Source of the DNA: Blepharisma stoltei
Taxonomy: Eukaryota > Ciliophora > Heterotrichea > Heterotrichida > Blepharismidae
Direction of reading: 5' to 3'
DNA: 64,000 nt
NCBI GenBank assembly: GCA_914767885.1
Contig: CAJZBQ010000013.1
Location: 992,001 to 1,056,000, forward strand
Positions 30,977 through 41,454 of this stretch are shown piece after piece; positions within the stretch are counted from its first letter, which is position 1, and each line of letters opens with the position of its first letter. The position numbers were made by a program, and so were the translations under genes. Under the pieces are notes generated by a model that did not search any database, was not told the DNA's origin, and saw nothing but the letters and a program-made list of their open reading frames with translations.

Positions 30977-32736
30977 ATGAGGCCAGCTACTGTTATGTCT
31001 AACCCGATATCGCAGACTTTCCATCATGCGAAAACTCGAAGCTATACGCCAGGTCTTACCCGATTTTCAACATCAAGAAAACATGCTAGAAATGCTTCAC
31101 AGTTAGATAGCTATATTGCACCTTTAGCTGGGATTCATCACTCCCAGTTCCCTCCCAAAGAAAGTGAAAGACGAGAAATCACTGGACATATGGGAGCATT
31201 AAAAAAAATTTTCAATTCTTTTAGGGAAGATTATGAAAAAGCTGATAAAAAGTTATATAGTCTTTTGGCGTTATTTCTGATCGGCTCCCATGAGCTAAAA
31301 ATCGGTTTCCACGTGAAACCATCTTTGGCTCTTGGGAGCCGATCAGAAATTTAAGCAACTGATCATACAATTTTCCTCAAATTTCTAAAAAATACCAAAA
31401 TTTTTATTTTTATTGAAAATTCATAGGAAATGTCATAGAAGCTTTAAATTCGCAGTTTTCTCAATACAACACAATAGAAGAAATCAGTGGACTTAGAGCA
31501 GCAAGACAAGAAGGAAAAATAAAATCTTTAAAAAAGAAAACAGAAGAAACACAAAGACTTCAAATCGAGGAAAATTTCAATCGACAAGTAAACCTTCATG
31601 TGCTAGAAAGGATGAGGCAAACCAAAATTCATATGGATTTTAAAAAAAATTCTATGAAAGAACAAATAAAAGTCCTGGATTATTATTTAAGAGATGAACA
31701 AAGAAAACAACTGACAAGCAGAGATGGGCAGTTTAAAGGAATTTTCGCGTTTAAAAGTTTACAGCAGAGCGTAAATGACGAGCAGAAAGCTCATAATCTG
31801 CAATTAGAGATGATTGAAAAAGAATATAAATATACAAAAAAAGCCAATAATAAAAGAGAAGATAGGAAGCACAGACAAGAAGAAATCGCAGAAGCTGCCG
31901 CAAACGAAGACCGTGACCTGAGATACAACAAAACCCGAGAAGCTTTAATGCTCAACAAACTGTGGTACAAGTACCTAGGAAATGCTTTAAAAATCCAAAT
32001 GGAACAATCAAAATCAATAGAAGAAGCCTTCCAAAAAATCAGAGTCGTTACCGGTCTTTATGATATTCAAGAAGTCGTCCAGCGATTCCTCACACGAGAA
32101 CAATCATACGCCCAGCTTGCCACTATGGTAACTGAATGCAAAGCAATATGCAATAATTATAAAAATAAAAACACCGAACTCTCAGACCTTATTCATGAAT
32201 TTAAACTAGCCGAACAAACAAATAAAAACGTTAACACAGAAATTTTAAAAAATAAAATTGCTGACTGCTATGAAGACCTGACAAAAGAAAAAGATAAATA
32301 TTTTCGCTCAAAAAAGACAAGGACCAATATTTTGTTATGGGCTAAAAAAATGCTGATGAAGTTCAATAAAGGGCATACAGACCAAAAGAATGAGGATATT
32401 AAAGAAGTCATGCAAAGCTTAGCGAATGAGGTCAAATTTGCGATACAGAAGACAAAAGAGCTGGGCGCTCCTTTAAATATAGCGAAAAAAGAAAGTTTGA
32501 GTGAAATTCAAGGGATTTTTAAAAGACTAAACCCAGAGCTGCAAGTCAAAATGATGAGAATCGACCCTGAAGAAATTCTTAAAAAAGAAGCTTCAGTTGA
32601 AGACTTAGCTCCAGCTTCGTATAGTCCTGAAATAGTTGAAGAAATCCCAGACAAAAAGTATAAGCTTCACCCATTTGTTCCGGAAAAAGAGAATTCAAGC
32701 TCATTTAGGCATTCTAAATATGACAAACATAAATAA
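30977..32736 (+). CDS. Coiled-coil protein, outer dynein arm docking (ODAD1/ODAD3) type
   Basis: Removing a 170 bp IES at 31256 leaves 530 codons. After a basic, Ser-rich N-terminus (residues 1-50), most of the protein is heptad coiled coil. The segment EEAFQKIRVVTGLYDIQEVVQRFLTREQSYAQL matches the conserved stretch of CCDC151/CCDC114-type proteins (a Lys-Ile-x6-Gly helix followed by a VVQRF helix). Those proteins anchor outer dynein arms on ciliary doublets. Read without UGA. A general coiled-coil function is the alternative. Confidence 0.55.
31256..31425 (+). other. TA-flanked IES with internal GC-rich hairpin, 170 bp
   Basis: Excision gives DKKLGNVIEALNSQF. Inside it, perfect 18 bp arms ATTTCTGATCGGCTCCCA (31273) and their complement (31333-31350) enclose a second stem GGTTTC / GAAACC. 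The GATCGGCTCC core resembles the arm of the fold-back at 39.5 kb. Confidence 0.8.
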
Positions 32737-32874
32737 ATTTCCAAATTTTTATTTCTCCAGCATCATTTTTCTTATTTTATTAATTTTTACAAAGTTGCCT
32801 TAAAATTATCCATTAATTAAATTTCAATGTCTTTATATCTTTAAGCATTATTATTCAATAAAAGAAATTAATAA

Positions 32875-33768
32875 ATGTCAATGCTACTACCTAAAGAACG
32901 CATTGACTCCCAATACATCTTCAATATGATGCAATGCTACCCCAACAAACACTTGATTATTGACGTTCGTGACCAAGCTGATTTCAATAGCATGCATCTA
33001 GTAAACTCAATAAATATCCCCTATAAGTCAAGATTTTCGAGCTCCCCAGACATTGAAGAACTCAAAAGCAATATTAGAGGCGACTCAAGGCTTTTTGATA
33101 GGAGAAGAAGGCTAATGATTATTATTGTATATAGCCCACCATCCATTGTGTTTTCAAGAGAAGTTGAATTTATCCTTACAAAGGACAAATGTAGAGAAGT
33201 CTATGTGCTTGAGGAACCTTTTTCTAGCTTTGCTGAAAAATACCCATTTGTGTGTGAGATAGGAGGAATGGTACCTTTTGAGGTCCCAAGGTATGGGTAC
33301 CCAAATGAAATTATTCCGAATAAGCTGTACTTGGGGAACTTTCACCATGCAGAAGATGCATTGGTGCACCAAAATTTGAAGCTGACTCATATACTGAATG
33401 CGACTAATGGGTTTTCTCATAAGTTTGAATCAAAAGGAGTGGTGTATCTAAGATTAGGCGTTGAAGACTTAGAAACTGAAAATATAAGCGAATATTTTCA
33501 AATAGCGTTTGAGTTTATTGATAACATAATTTCTAGTGAAAAGTCTCGTGTTCTTGTACATTGCGCACAAGGTGTAAGTAGATCTGCAGCTTTTGTAATT
33601 ATGTACATTATTAAATCTATGAGTGTCAGCTATGAAGAAGCTTTTCAGTTTGTTAAGAGGCATAGAGAAATTATAAAGCCAAATGACGGGTTTGCATACC
33701 AGTTAAGGTCATTAAAAAGTATTTCTGAAGAAGTCAGTCATACAATGACGAAGGTCAGTATAGATTAA
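32875..33768 (+). CDS. Rhodanese-like plus dual-specificity phosphatase
   Basis: 297 residues. Residues 10-125 form a rhodanese-like (CDC25-homology) domain (LIIDVRDQADFNSMHL) whose usual active-site Cys position is replaced (IIVYSPPSIV), so it is probably non-catalytic. Residues 145-290 form a dual-specificity phosphatase: IIPNKLYLGNFHHAED at the start, the general-acid Asp near LGVEDLETENI, and the signature HCAQGVSRSAA with Cys230 and the Arg in place. This is the layout of MAP kinase phosphatases, which dephosphorylate Tyr and Thr of MAP kinases. No insertion or UGA. Confidence 0.85.
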   Translation: MSMLLPKERIDSQYIFNMMQCYPNKHLIIDVRDQADFNSMHLVNSINIPYKSRFSSSPDIEELKSNIRGDSRLFDRRRRLMIIIVYSPPSIVFSREVEFILTKDKCREVYVLEEPFSSFAEKYPFVCEIGGMVPFEVPRYGYPNEIIPNKLYLGNFHHAEDALVHQNLKLTHILNATNGFSHKFESKGVVYLRLGVEDLETENISEYFQIAFEFIDNIISSEKSRVLVHCAQGVSRSAAFVIMYIIKSMSVSYEEAFQFVKRHREIIKPNDGFAYQLRSLKSISEEVSHTMTKVSID

Positions 33769-33916
33769 TTGTATTTAGACTTCTGAATAAATCAAATTAG
33801 ATTTAATTTCTATTAAAAATACAGTTTAAAACCATAAAAGCAGCAAAAATAAATTAATTTGTGCTTTAGCATTATTTAACCAATTTTTATTTTCTCCATG
33901 CGGGAAAAAAATTCTG

Positions 33917-34876
33917 CTATAAAAGTTCAAGCAGCCTGATTTTTTTGAAATCTTTTAGTTTGGAAGTATTATGGAGCCTATATGGCCTTAAATCTACGTC
34001 TAATTTGTTCCTCATACTTATGTCAGGCTCAAAATCACTTTTTACTCTAAAGTGATAGTAATTTTTCATTTTTAAGCTTTTTTCGCTTGTGTGTCTTTGA
34101 TGTTCATCAATCTCGATATCTCTAAATGAATGAAAATTATTGTTGATTTTTGAAATGCTTTCTGATCTACCAATTTCTCTATATGATTTATTTCTCTTTT
34201 TGGTTCGTTTAACTAAACTTTCATATGAATTCGCTTCTTTATAAGGTCGAGGATAGAGTACTTCTAATCCTGAGTAATAATCCCTTCTAGGAGATACACT
34301 TTTATTAGAGCTTTTAGGGCTTAATCTGTGGTGTTTTATTTATAGAGTATTTTATTGTATCAAAAAAATGGCAAAATAATATTTTTCTTGTTTTTAACAG
34401 GCAAAGATTAATTTAATGTGTGAGATAATTATGAAAATCAACTGAAAGGGTATAGGGTTTTGTACAGGAGGAGGGCAGCCAACTAGATGCACAAACATGA
34501 CTTCTTTGTCACTACCTTTGTGCATAATAGGCGGGTATAGGTGGGATTTCTTTCTTAATTCATGAAATGGGGTTTCTTCAATCATAGAGATAGATTGCGT
34601 CGATTTATGTTTTAATCTGGAATCAAAATTTATGGTCTGGACACCTTCATCATGTACTCGCTTTTTAGGCTTTTTCAGTTTTTTAAGAAGGTGCTGAAGA
34701 TAAGCATCTTCTAACTCTTGCATTTTGTAGTGGGCATCTTTTCTTTTTTCGTTTTCTTCTCGGGCTTGGATTTCTTTCTCTTCCTTCACCCAATTCTTTA
34801 ATTTTCTGACTTCTGCAGCTTTTCTCGCTTTGAATTCTTTATATTCAAGCAATTTTCTTGGGTTCGGGTACATCAT
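33917..34876 (-). CDS. Hypothetical protein, 281 aa, charged N-terminal helix
   Basis: Two open segments join when a 114 bp TA-flanked IES at 34339 is removed: VQNP runs into KHHRLSPKSSNK, total 282 codons including TAG at 33917. The downstream segment has no ATG but is fully open for about 135 codons. Residues 10-75 are a long charged helix (EEKEIQAREENEKRKDAHYKMQ style); the rest is Ser- and Arg-rich and likely disordered. No family recognised. It may be cytoskeletal, but this is a guess from composition. Confidence 0.6.
34339..34452 (-). other. TA-flanked IES, 114 bp
   Basis: AT-rich segment bounded by TA that introduces TAA after HIKLIFAC. The only TA pair that keeps the downstream frame was used to set the ends. 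Confidence 0.7.
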
Positions 34877-35093
34877 TTTACCGAAATTAATGCAGTCATT
34901 TATCAGTTATCTTATTATCTTAAGAAATGATAAACTTATCTTTTACAAATTGTAATGCTTATAGAGGCTATTTAATCTGAAATAATTATAGCCTGTTAAA
35001 CTGATTATAAGGACCGTAGAATTATCTTATCAATATTATTTTTCTCTAAAAGCTTTTTTGTTAAGTATTTACTAATCATTATTTATTCTTAAT

Positions 35094-36029
35094 TTAAGGG
35101 CAAACTGCTGGAAGTATATCCGACTCGCTAGGGTTCATCGTGAAATACGACCATATTGATTTTTCCAGGATATCGTCAATAAGATCTTCGCTTTCTTGTA
35201 CAGGACGCTCAGGGAAATATGTATAATCTCTCACTCTATCAAGGAACTTTACCCCTGATTTCTCACCAGCAAACAATGAGAATTCAGAGGTTCGTTTCTT
35301 CAGGATGACCGATCCAATGATATCACCATTGGAATTAATCCATTCTAAGTTTAAACTTTCTTCTGATCTGAAGGTTTCTATAGTCTTTCTAGCCGCAGAA
35401 TGACTTGAGAAATTGAGAATGGCATAATTGACTACTTAATTTTATTTAAAAAATTATTATAATATAAATTTTTTTTAATAAAATTAACTTAAGGCATAAT
35501 CATCTTTGACCTCAATGCTTTTGATTCGTGAGAAGTTGGAAAATAGGGACTTTACGAAATCTGTGGTCATCGGAAGCTTGGTCCCAGAAATTTTGATGGT
35601 TTTGTTGAGAGAATTTCCTGTAGGGACCACTTGCTTCTTCAGACTTTCAAGGAGATTTTCGTATTTTGAGGCATCATTGGAGAAAAGATGCTGATACTTG
35701 ATTAAAAGCTCGCAGGCTTCTTGTGTTTTGCCTTGCTGATGTAATACACCTGCCAGGTCTTTTACTGAACTTTCCACTCTTTCGCCGTTGGAAATTGCAG
35801 TTTTGTAATAAAATTCAGCCTTTTCGAGATTTTTCTCAATGTATTCAGCTTTTTTGGCCCAGGAATACGGGGATTCTTTGCGGGGAATTGGATATAAAGG
35901 GTGTTTTCGTTGCGTTTTTGAGGGGCAGCTTAAAGGAGATGATGGCTTATCTAACATGGGAATTTCTGATCCTCTCAGAGAGCTGATGGTTGCCATATTA
36001 TATGTAATTATAACTGCAGATACTGGCAA
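35094..36029 (-). CDS. TPR-like plus RRM-like protein, about 290 aa
   Basis: Excision of a 57 bp IES at 35435 leaves 293 codons from ATG 36029 (an ATG twelve codons later, MATISSLRG, is an alternative start). Residues 50-140 look like helical repeats (AEFYYKTAISNGERV, LAGVLHQQGKTQEACELL). Residues 160-240 have an RRM-like pattern: TIKISGTKLP, then VKSLFSNFSRIKSIEV, then YALVNYAILNFSSHSAARKTIE. A role in RNA binding is inferred from that fold only. The C-terminus is acidic (PVQESEDLIDDI). Confidence 0.55.
35435..35491 (-). other. TA-flanked IES, 57 bp
   Basis: Almost pure A and T with inverted ends CTTAATTTTATTT / AATAAAATTAA. It introduces TAA after DDYALS. Excision gives DDYALVNYAILNF, an RRM strand. 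Confidence 0.8.
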
Positions 36030-36431
36030 TCGAATAAACGCTTGCTAAGCCAAAATTTTTGAAATATTTTTTAATTTAAAAATCTGAAGGTGTAGACTCC
36101 TCATATGCAATTTTAAGCATATTTATAAAAATAAAATTTAGTTGATGGAAATATGAATTGTTTTGGAGAAAATTGGAAATGTTATATACCATGGTCTATT
36201 AATTTGCCATTATTATTTGATAAAATTATAAATATCAAATTAAATTGGATAATAAATAATTTATATTTGAAATTAAGTAAAATTACCTCGAGAAATCTCT
36301 TACAAATCATTTTGAAAATCTTGTACATATTTTTAAATACACATTTTATTTATCCTTTTATCTTTTATCTAATTTTATTATCACTTATCTGAACTTCTCA
36401 TTATGGTGCAAGTTAAACTAAGTTATATAAA
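36030..36431. other. AT-rich intergenic, nothing recognised
   Basis: About 400 bp. A 79-codon plus-strand frame at 36153 is Ile/Leu/Asn-rich low complexity and is not considered coding. Confidence 0.4.
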
Positions 36432-36700
36432 AGTTATAATAATCATAAAAGGATAAACCCGCCCATCCTGGCTCAAAAATTTTGCCCTTTTGGATTTTCG
36501 ACCTGAACCACCTATCTAAGTGATTAGCTCCTTCGTACAGAGCAACTGTCTGAGATGTGCCCAGACAGTTCCGATGAGGAAAAACCATGTGGTATTCGGG
36601 AACCTGTCTAGACCATCTGGCAGTGAAAGGAAAACCTTCGGAGGACAAACTAAATTTCGGTGCTCGGCAAGGCTCCCCCAAACCTAAGGCCTATTTTCAA
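36432..36700 (-). mobile_element. Minus-strand SINE-like retroposon
   Basis: GC-richer block with head (reverse strand) GAAAATAGGCC at the right. It aligns by eye with the block at 56107 (shared CCCTTTTGG, ACCATGTGG, TGTCTAG, CTTTCACTGCCA-like stretches). Target duplication not identified. Confidence 0.55.
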
Positions 36701-36774
36701 AAAAGAGTATTTAAATTTCTGATCAAAACGATCGAGCTCACCCTATGATGTCATCAGGATGTCTCAGCTACTTA

Positions 36775-37073
36775 CTGTGAGTGAACAAAAAATTTTGTAT
36801 GTTAAGAAGGGGGTTAATTTTTTTTTTCTTCAAAATTTAAAAAAATTCGATTTGTAAAAATTGAGAAGTAAAAATTAATTAAATTTGCAAAAATTTATGT
36901 TTTAAAATGCAAGTTGTTAAAATTAAACATAATTAGCTTAAGATTTCATTCTAATGATTATTACTAATATATCAAAAATTTTTTCATAAAAATTTTTTGT
37001 TCGCTCACGGAGGGTGGGCAAAAAGGGATTTTTCCAATGGGTTTTGTTCGCTTGCGAAGGTGAGGGGGAGTTA
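36775..37073 (-). mobile_element. Family A IES, reverse orientation, TTA flanked
   Basis: 299 bp; the right end has two same-direction motifs (TTGTTCGCTCACGGAGGG and TTTGTTCGCTTGCGAAGG) and the left end CTGTGAGTGAACAAAA. TTA flanks both edges. The right-hand TTA is the TAA stop of the fragment at 37071. Confidence 0.8.
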
Positions 37074-37312
37074 CGGAATTGCTGTGCGATTTTCATCCTC
37101 CAGGTTCTCTCAGTTGTTGCAGGTGGCACGTGGACCGCCTGTGCCGTTAGAGTATATATAAATTTGAGATTTTTTCGCAGCTTGCTCTATCTTAGCCTTC
37201 ACTAATTCTGCTTCAAACAGCTTATCTTGACCCTCTACAGGATATCCAAGGCATGGTCTGCGGCATGCAAAAGCTCTTTTAACGGGGCAAAATCTATATG
37301 CAGAGGGAAGAC
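37071..37312 (-). pseudogene. C-terminal gene fragment cut by a retroposon
   Basis: Open minus-strand stretch of about 78 codons ending at TAA 37071, with a Cys-rich start (FCPVKRAFACRRPC), a helix (LFEAELVKAKIEQAAKK) and YSNGTGGPRATCNNWENLEDEN, with one UGA as Trp. It looks like real protein, but the 5' side runs straight into SINE-like sequence at about 37306 and an in-frame TAA. No intact upstream part was found. Family not recognised. Confidence 0.4.
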
Positions 37313-37430
37313 TTTAAAAATGGGGAGAGGCACTATTTCAGCTTCATCAGGATAGGCCCTACCTGCTCCATAGGAGCAGCCTCAGAGTGCAATTTCGATC
37401 AACCTTATCATTTTATTTCTTTATGGTGCA
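37306..37430 (-). mobile_element. SINE fragment, minus strand
   Basis: Reverse strand starts AAATAAAATGATAAGG and shares GAGCAGGTAGG, CTGATGAAGCTGAAA and GTCTTC with the retroposon at 8011. It is truncated about 125 bp from its head. No tail or target duplication is visible. Confidence 0.55.
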
Positions 37431-37772
37431 AAGGAATTTTAGCAAAGATTAGCGGTCTAAAGATGCTTAATATTAAATTTCCATAAATAAAATGAGTCAA
37501 AATTTCTAGCCATTTTTGGCATGCCACTTTTGATACCCAAGGTGCAAAGCCATTTTTTGGTGAAATTCCGCTTAAAATATGACGAGAAAATAGACATTTT
37601 AGTTTTAAAACATAGCTTGGATTTATTTTTGCTAGGCTTCAAGCTAATTATGAGCATTAATTTCACAATGATTTATTCAGGATTAATTTAAAACTAGAAA
37701 AGCAAGTTTGAAGTTTATAAAATTTTATTAAAACAATTGAATATCCCTATATATGATAGGTGGTTTTACTAA

Positions 37773-38148
37773 CTCCCCCCCCGTGAGTGAACTAAACCAT
37801 TAGAAAAATCGCTATTTTTTGCCCAAAAACCCACCCTCCGTGAGTGAACAAAAATTTTTTTAATACAAAAAATTTTTATGAAAAAAATTTTGATATATAA
37901 ATGATAATTAGCATAATGAAATCTAGAGCTAATTCTGTTTAATTTCAAACGAATTGCTTTTTAAAACATAAATTTTACAAATTAAATTAATATTTGCTTT
38001 GCAATTTTTGCAAATTAGATTTTTTAAATTTCAAAAAAAAAAATTTTTTATAAAATTTATATATAAATTTTTTTAAAAAAACAAAAATTAACCCCCCTCA
38101 GTGAGTGAACAAAAATTTTTTTGTTAAAGTATGATCAAGGATGGTTAA
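37773..38148 (+). mobile_element. Chimeric IES: family A left end, family B right end
   Basis: Left end CTCCCCCCCCGTGAGTGAAC and interior are family A. The right end, where the family A palindrome should close, reads GTTAAAGTATGATCAAGG then ATGG, the end of family B, followed by TTAA. The flank TAA is shared. It is intergenic, so excision cannot be tested by frame. Confidence 0.6.
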
Positions 38149-38154
38149 TTTATC

Positions 38155-38840
38155 TTATATAACTAACCTGACTTGTTGTACGATTCTGCTATAGAAAACA
38201 GCACGCAAGATACTAAGTTCTCTTCTTTTATCAGCTGGAACAGCGACTGGAGGTGTTATTGCAATAATAGCCCTTAATTGACTACTATGGTCATCAATTG
38301 GGATAAATTGGACTAATAAGAAATTCAATCTAAATGCTCGCTCACTCGGCAATTCTGGAAGATAAGCATCAGATATGACTTCTTCCACAATTCCATCAGC
38401 TTCTGCTTTTCTTGTATGGTAGCCCCAGAGATGTTGGCTTCCTTGAGTGAAATTTAATTCTTCATGACACAGTTTGGATCCATCCGGGTAAACTTTTTGA
38501 ATTTCACTTTTCTTCACGATACCTGCTATATTATTTTACCATGTATTTATAAGAAATTTTAAAACAAAATAAACTGAGGAAAAATTATCAGAAATTTGGA
38601 TAGTTCTTCTTGGAACTGGTTCCAGTGTCCTTCAAAATACTCAAGCGCTACTTGAGCTGGCTTGTTAAGAGGACCTTCAACTTTGATGTTCCAGGTTGGG
38701 TCTTCGTCAGAACCAACATATGATCTTACAAATTCATCTGAATACAACTCTCCCCATTCGTGAGACCTTGCCAATGCAGCCATCGCAGCTCTATAAGCTT
38801 CTTCGTTTTGAGCTATTAAGGTTTCTTGTTCAGATGCCAT
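38155..38840 (-). CDS. Possible START-like lipid-binding protein, 208 aa
   Basis: Excision of a 59 bp IES at 38529 leaves 209 codons from MASEQETL. Residues 45-75 (WNIKVEGPLNKPAQVALEYF) and the strand-rich second half (LCHEELNFTQGSQHLWGYH, RLNFLLVQFIPIDDHSSQLRAIIAITPPVAVP) with a final helix fit a single START-type fold, which binds a lipid in a closed pocket. The match is by general pattern, not by a signature residue. No signal peptide or membrane segment. Confidence 0.45.
38529..38587 (-). other. TA-flanked IES, 59 bp
   Basis: AT-rich segment that adds stops after EELSKFL. Excision gives SKFLIAGIVKKSEIQ and a total length divisible by three. Confidence 0.72.
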
Positions 38841-39409
38841 TAAAATTATGATTAATTTTAGTTTATCTACTAATATCAATAAATTAAAATTTTAATTTTA
38901 TTGGTAAACTTGGATATTAAATATAATGTAAGATTTATAAGTTTTTAAGCAAAGGTAATTTAGGGTTCTATGCCAAAAGATTTGCATTTGGCAATGAAAT
39001 ACATTGGTAAAAGTATTTAAATAGTGACATTTGATTAAAATTTAACTCTTTTTGGGTCAAATTGTCTCATTATCAAAATCTTGGCCAGTTTTCGACAAAT
39101 ATACTTCGGTGATGTACAGTATCAAAAGTATATGATAATTGTGCTAGCACCCTAATTTAGGTGAATGCTTTAGCATCTGATTTGGCCATAAAATTAAGCT
39201 ATATTGCACTTTTTTATAATTTTGAAGCTCATAAATAATTAATTAAGATTTTGATAATTTTTTTGAGAAATAGCATCGGATTTTGCTTAATGAAGCTAAT
39301 CTCTCTATGGAGAAAATTTGGATGATATATGATACAAATGTTTGTACATAAAATGGAATAGATATAATGATGCCATCAATAAATTCAATGATACCTATTA
39401 TAGAGGATA
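38841..39409. other. AT-rich intergenic, nothing recognised
   Basis: About 570 bp between divergent genes. No frame, tRNA or repeat is supported. Confidence 0.4.
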
Positions 39410-39605
39410 TACTAATTGCCTGAGAATGGCGCGCTATTTGCGCCATTCTCTGGCAATACAGAAAATCGGCTCCACACTGGAACGATTTTTCACATGTGGA
39501 GCCATTTTTTTTCACACGTGGAAGTCAGGATTCTCAAGTGTGAAAAAATGGCTCCACATGTGGAAAATCTTTCCCGTGTGGAGCCGATCCTCGGCAATTT
39601 CTATA
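39410..39605. mobile_element. GC-rich fold-back palindrome upstream of kinase
   Basis: About 195 bp. Outer ends ACTAATTGCC / GGCAATTTC. Long arms begin ATCGGCTCCACAC and end GTGTGGAGCCGAT, with inner CACATGTGGAGCC / GGCTCCACATGTG, about 55 bp in all. A small extra hairpin GAGAATGGCGC / GCGCCATTCTC lies near the left. Flanks are GGATATA and TATATCTT. Confidence 0.75.
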
Positions 39606-39777
39606 TCTTAAAATTAGAGAGAGCTTTTCTCTTATATAAAATAATTATCCATTTAAAAATCTTATTTAATAATTTAAATTCTTTCAAACTTTTTTTACTC
39701 TCAGTCCCTATATCGATTATGATTACCAGCATTCCATATTTTATTTATATACAAACCTAATAACTTACTTGAAATCT

Positions 39778-40761
39778 ATGGGAAGTTGCAATTTTAAGTC
39801 AGAAGATGCAGATCCAACAGTTTCTATCTCCAAAACCCATTTTCAATTTCACTATGTAATCGGAAAAGGAGGTTTCGGCAAGGTTTGGAAAGTCGAACTA
39901 AAAAAGACAAGAGAGATTTTTGCAATGAAAGAAATGTCAAAAGCCAGAATTCTTGCAAAGAAAAGCGTAAACTCAGTCTTAAACGAACGTCAGCTATTAG
40001 CAACACTTAAACATATGTTTATTGTGAATATGCAATATGCTTTCCAAGATAAAGAAAACATTTATCTTGTTATGGATTTGATGCCAGGAGGTGATCTTAG
40101 GTATATATTTATATATATATAAAAACATTTGCATTGAGGGTGTTTTATACAAATAATTAATAAAATTCATTTTATGGGAAACTTTTAATTTCTATAAATA
40201 GCATATCACCTAGGCCGACAAAAAAAATTCACAGAAGCTCAAAGTAAATTTTTTATCGCTTGTATTTTAATTGCTCTAGAATATTTGCATAACAGTGGAA
40301 TTTTGCATAGAGATGTAAAACCAGAAAATCTGGTTTTAGATGATAAAGGCTATGTAAGATTAACAGATTTTGGAATCGCTAGAGTGTGGAACCCAGATAA
40401 CGCTAAAGACACTAGTGGTACTCCTGGATATATGGCACCAGAAGTAATGTGTCGACAAAACCATGGAGTTGCTGCTGATTATTTTGCCTTGGGGATTATT
40501 GCTTATGAATTTATGAATGGGACAAGACCTTACCAGGGTAAGGCTAGAAAACAAGTAAGGGAGCAGATATTGGCTAAGCAAATCCAAATAAAACAAGAAG
40601 AAATCCCTGAAGACTGGTCAATTGAAGCTGCTGATTTCGTTAATAGGGTATGAATTATATAGCTTATTCAGAGAAAGCCTGTTAATCGACTGGGGTTAAA
40701 TGGTCCTGATGAAGTGAAAAATCATCCTTGGTTTCGAGACTTTGATTGGAAAAAATTATAG
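39778..40761 (+). CDS. STK32/YANK-like AGC-family protein kinase
   Basis: Removing a 102 bp IES (40104) and a 15 nt intron (40648) gives 289 codons. A full kinase domain is present: IGKGGFGKVWKV, FAMKEMSKARIL, VMDLMPGGDLRYHL, HRDVKPENLVLD, TDFGIARV, GTPGYMAPEV. The GGDLRYHL and linked helix resemble STK32. The start MGSCNF is preferred over an ATG nine bases earlier because Gly2 followed by Cys is a good signal for myristoylation and palmitoylation, which would place it at a membrane. It ends shortly after the domain (NHPWFRDFDWKKL), so there is no regulatory tail. Confidence 0.85.
40104..40205 (+). other. TA-flanked IES, 102 bp
   Basis: Begins TATATTTATATATAT and ends AAATAGCATA. It splits the kinase motif GGDLRYHL; excision restores it and the reading frame. 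Confidence 0.85.
40648..40662 (+). other. 15-nt intron in kinase
   Basis: GTATGAATTATATAG, GT-AG ends with an in-frame UAG at its close. Removal joins AADFVNR to LIQRKPVNRLG, the usual end of a kinase domain. Confidence 0.85.
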
Positions 40762-40900
40762 CTTTTGAGCATTTTTTAACGCATTTTGGCATTTTAAAAA
40801 AAACTTTTGTGACCAAGACTATAAAATTAAGGTAAAATATATTCTAAAACTAAAAAAATATATAAAAAAAAAAAGAATAGAGAGAATAATTGATAGAAGA

Positions 40901-41110
40901 ATGGAATCACCATTTATTCCTAGTCAAAATGATGATAATTTTGATTTAAAGCTTCATCTCGCTGATGATCCTTGAAAAGATGCTGAAAGTGAATCTTATC
41001 AGCAGAGCGTCGAACTTCTGAGAACTCCTTCAACACAAGCACTTTTCGCTGGATATTTCTATGATATTAATCAAAATCCTGGCACAGAAAGTGAATCCAC
41101 AAAAAATTAA
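40901..41110 (+). CDS. Small acidic hypothetical protein, 69 aa
   Basis: ATG 40901 to TAA 41108 with one UGA as Trp (DDPWKDAESES). Composition is acidic and Ser/Gln-rich; motifs like NDDNFDLKLHLADDPW and TPSTQALFAGYFYDINQ look protein-like. It lies 140 bp after the kinase on the same strand. No family recognised. Confidence 0.5.
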
Positions 41111-41454
41111 AATTATGCATTAGTAATTTTAAATCAATTCAAAATTACAAATATAATAAAAATAATTTTCTTTATTTTCTCATACGCTTAAAAAATACTT
41201 TAATGTCTGAATTTTTAGGGCTTTCTCTTAAATTTTCTGATAAAAATTATTTCTTTTCAATTAAAAAATCTTAAAATCTCTAATTTATTCAACAGCCTTT
41301 TTTTGCTTTATCAACTTCAATAAAAATTTTATTTTTGTTTTAATTTCCTTTTTCAATACATCTAAATTCATTTTGCTGCTTGAATCTATATATTAACTGT
41401 AACTAATTCAATATCCACATCATTTTATGTTTATGGCTTATGGCTTCTAAATAA
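41111..41454. other. AT-rich intergenic, nothing recognised
   Basis: About 340 bp; no supported feature. Confidence 0.4.

Noticed and set aside
36153-36392. 79-codon plus-strand frame
   Set aside because: Low-complexity Ile/Leu/Asn composition typical of AT-rich intergenic DNA, with no UGA-Trp or domain support.
37457-37666. Minus-strand 69-codon frame MKLMLIISLKPSK
   Set aside because: Lys/Phe/Ser-rich AT-driven frame with no UGA-Trp, no domain and no neighbour support.
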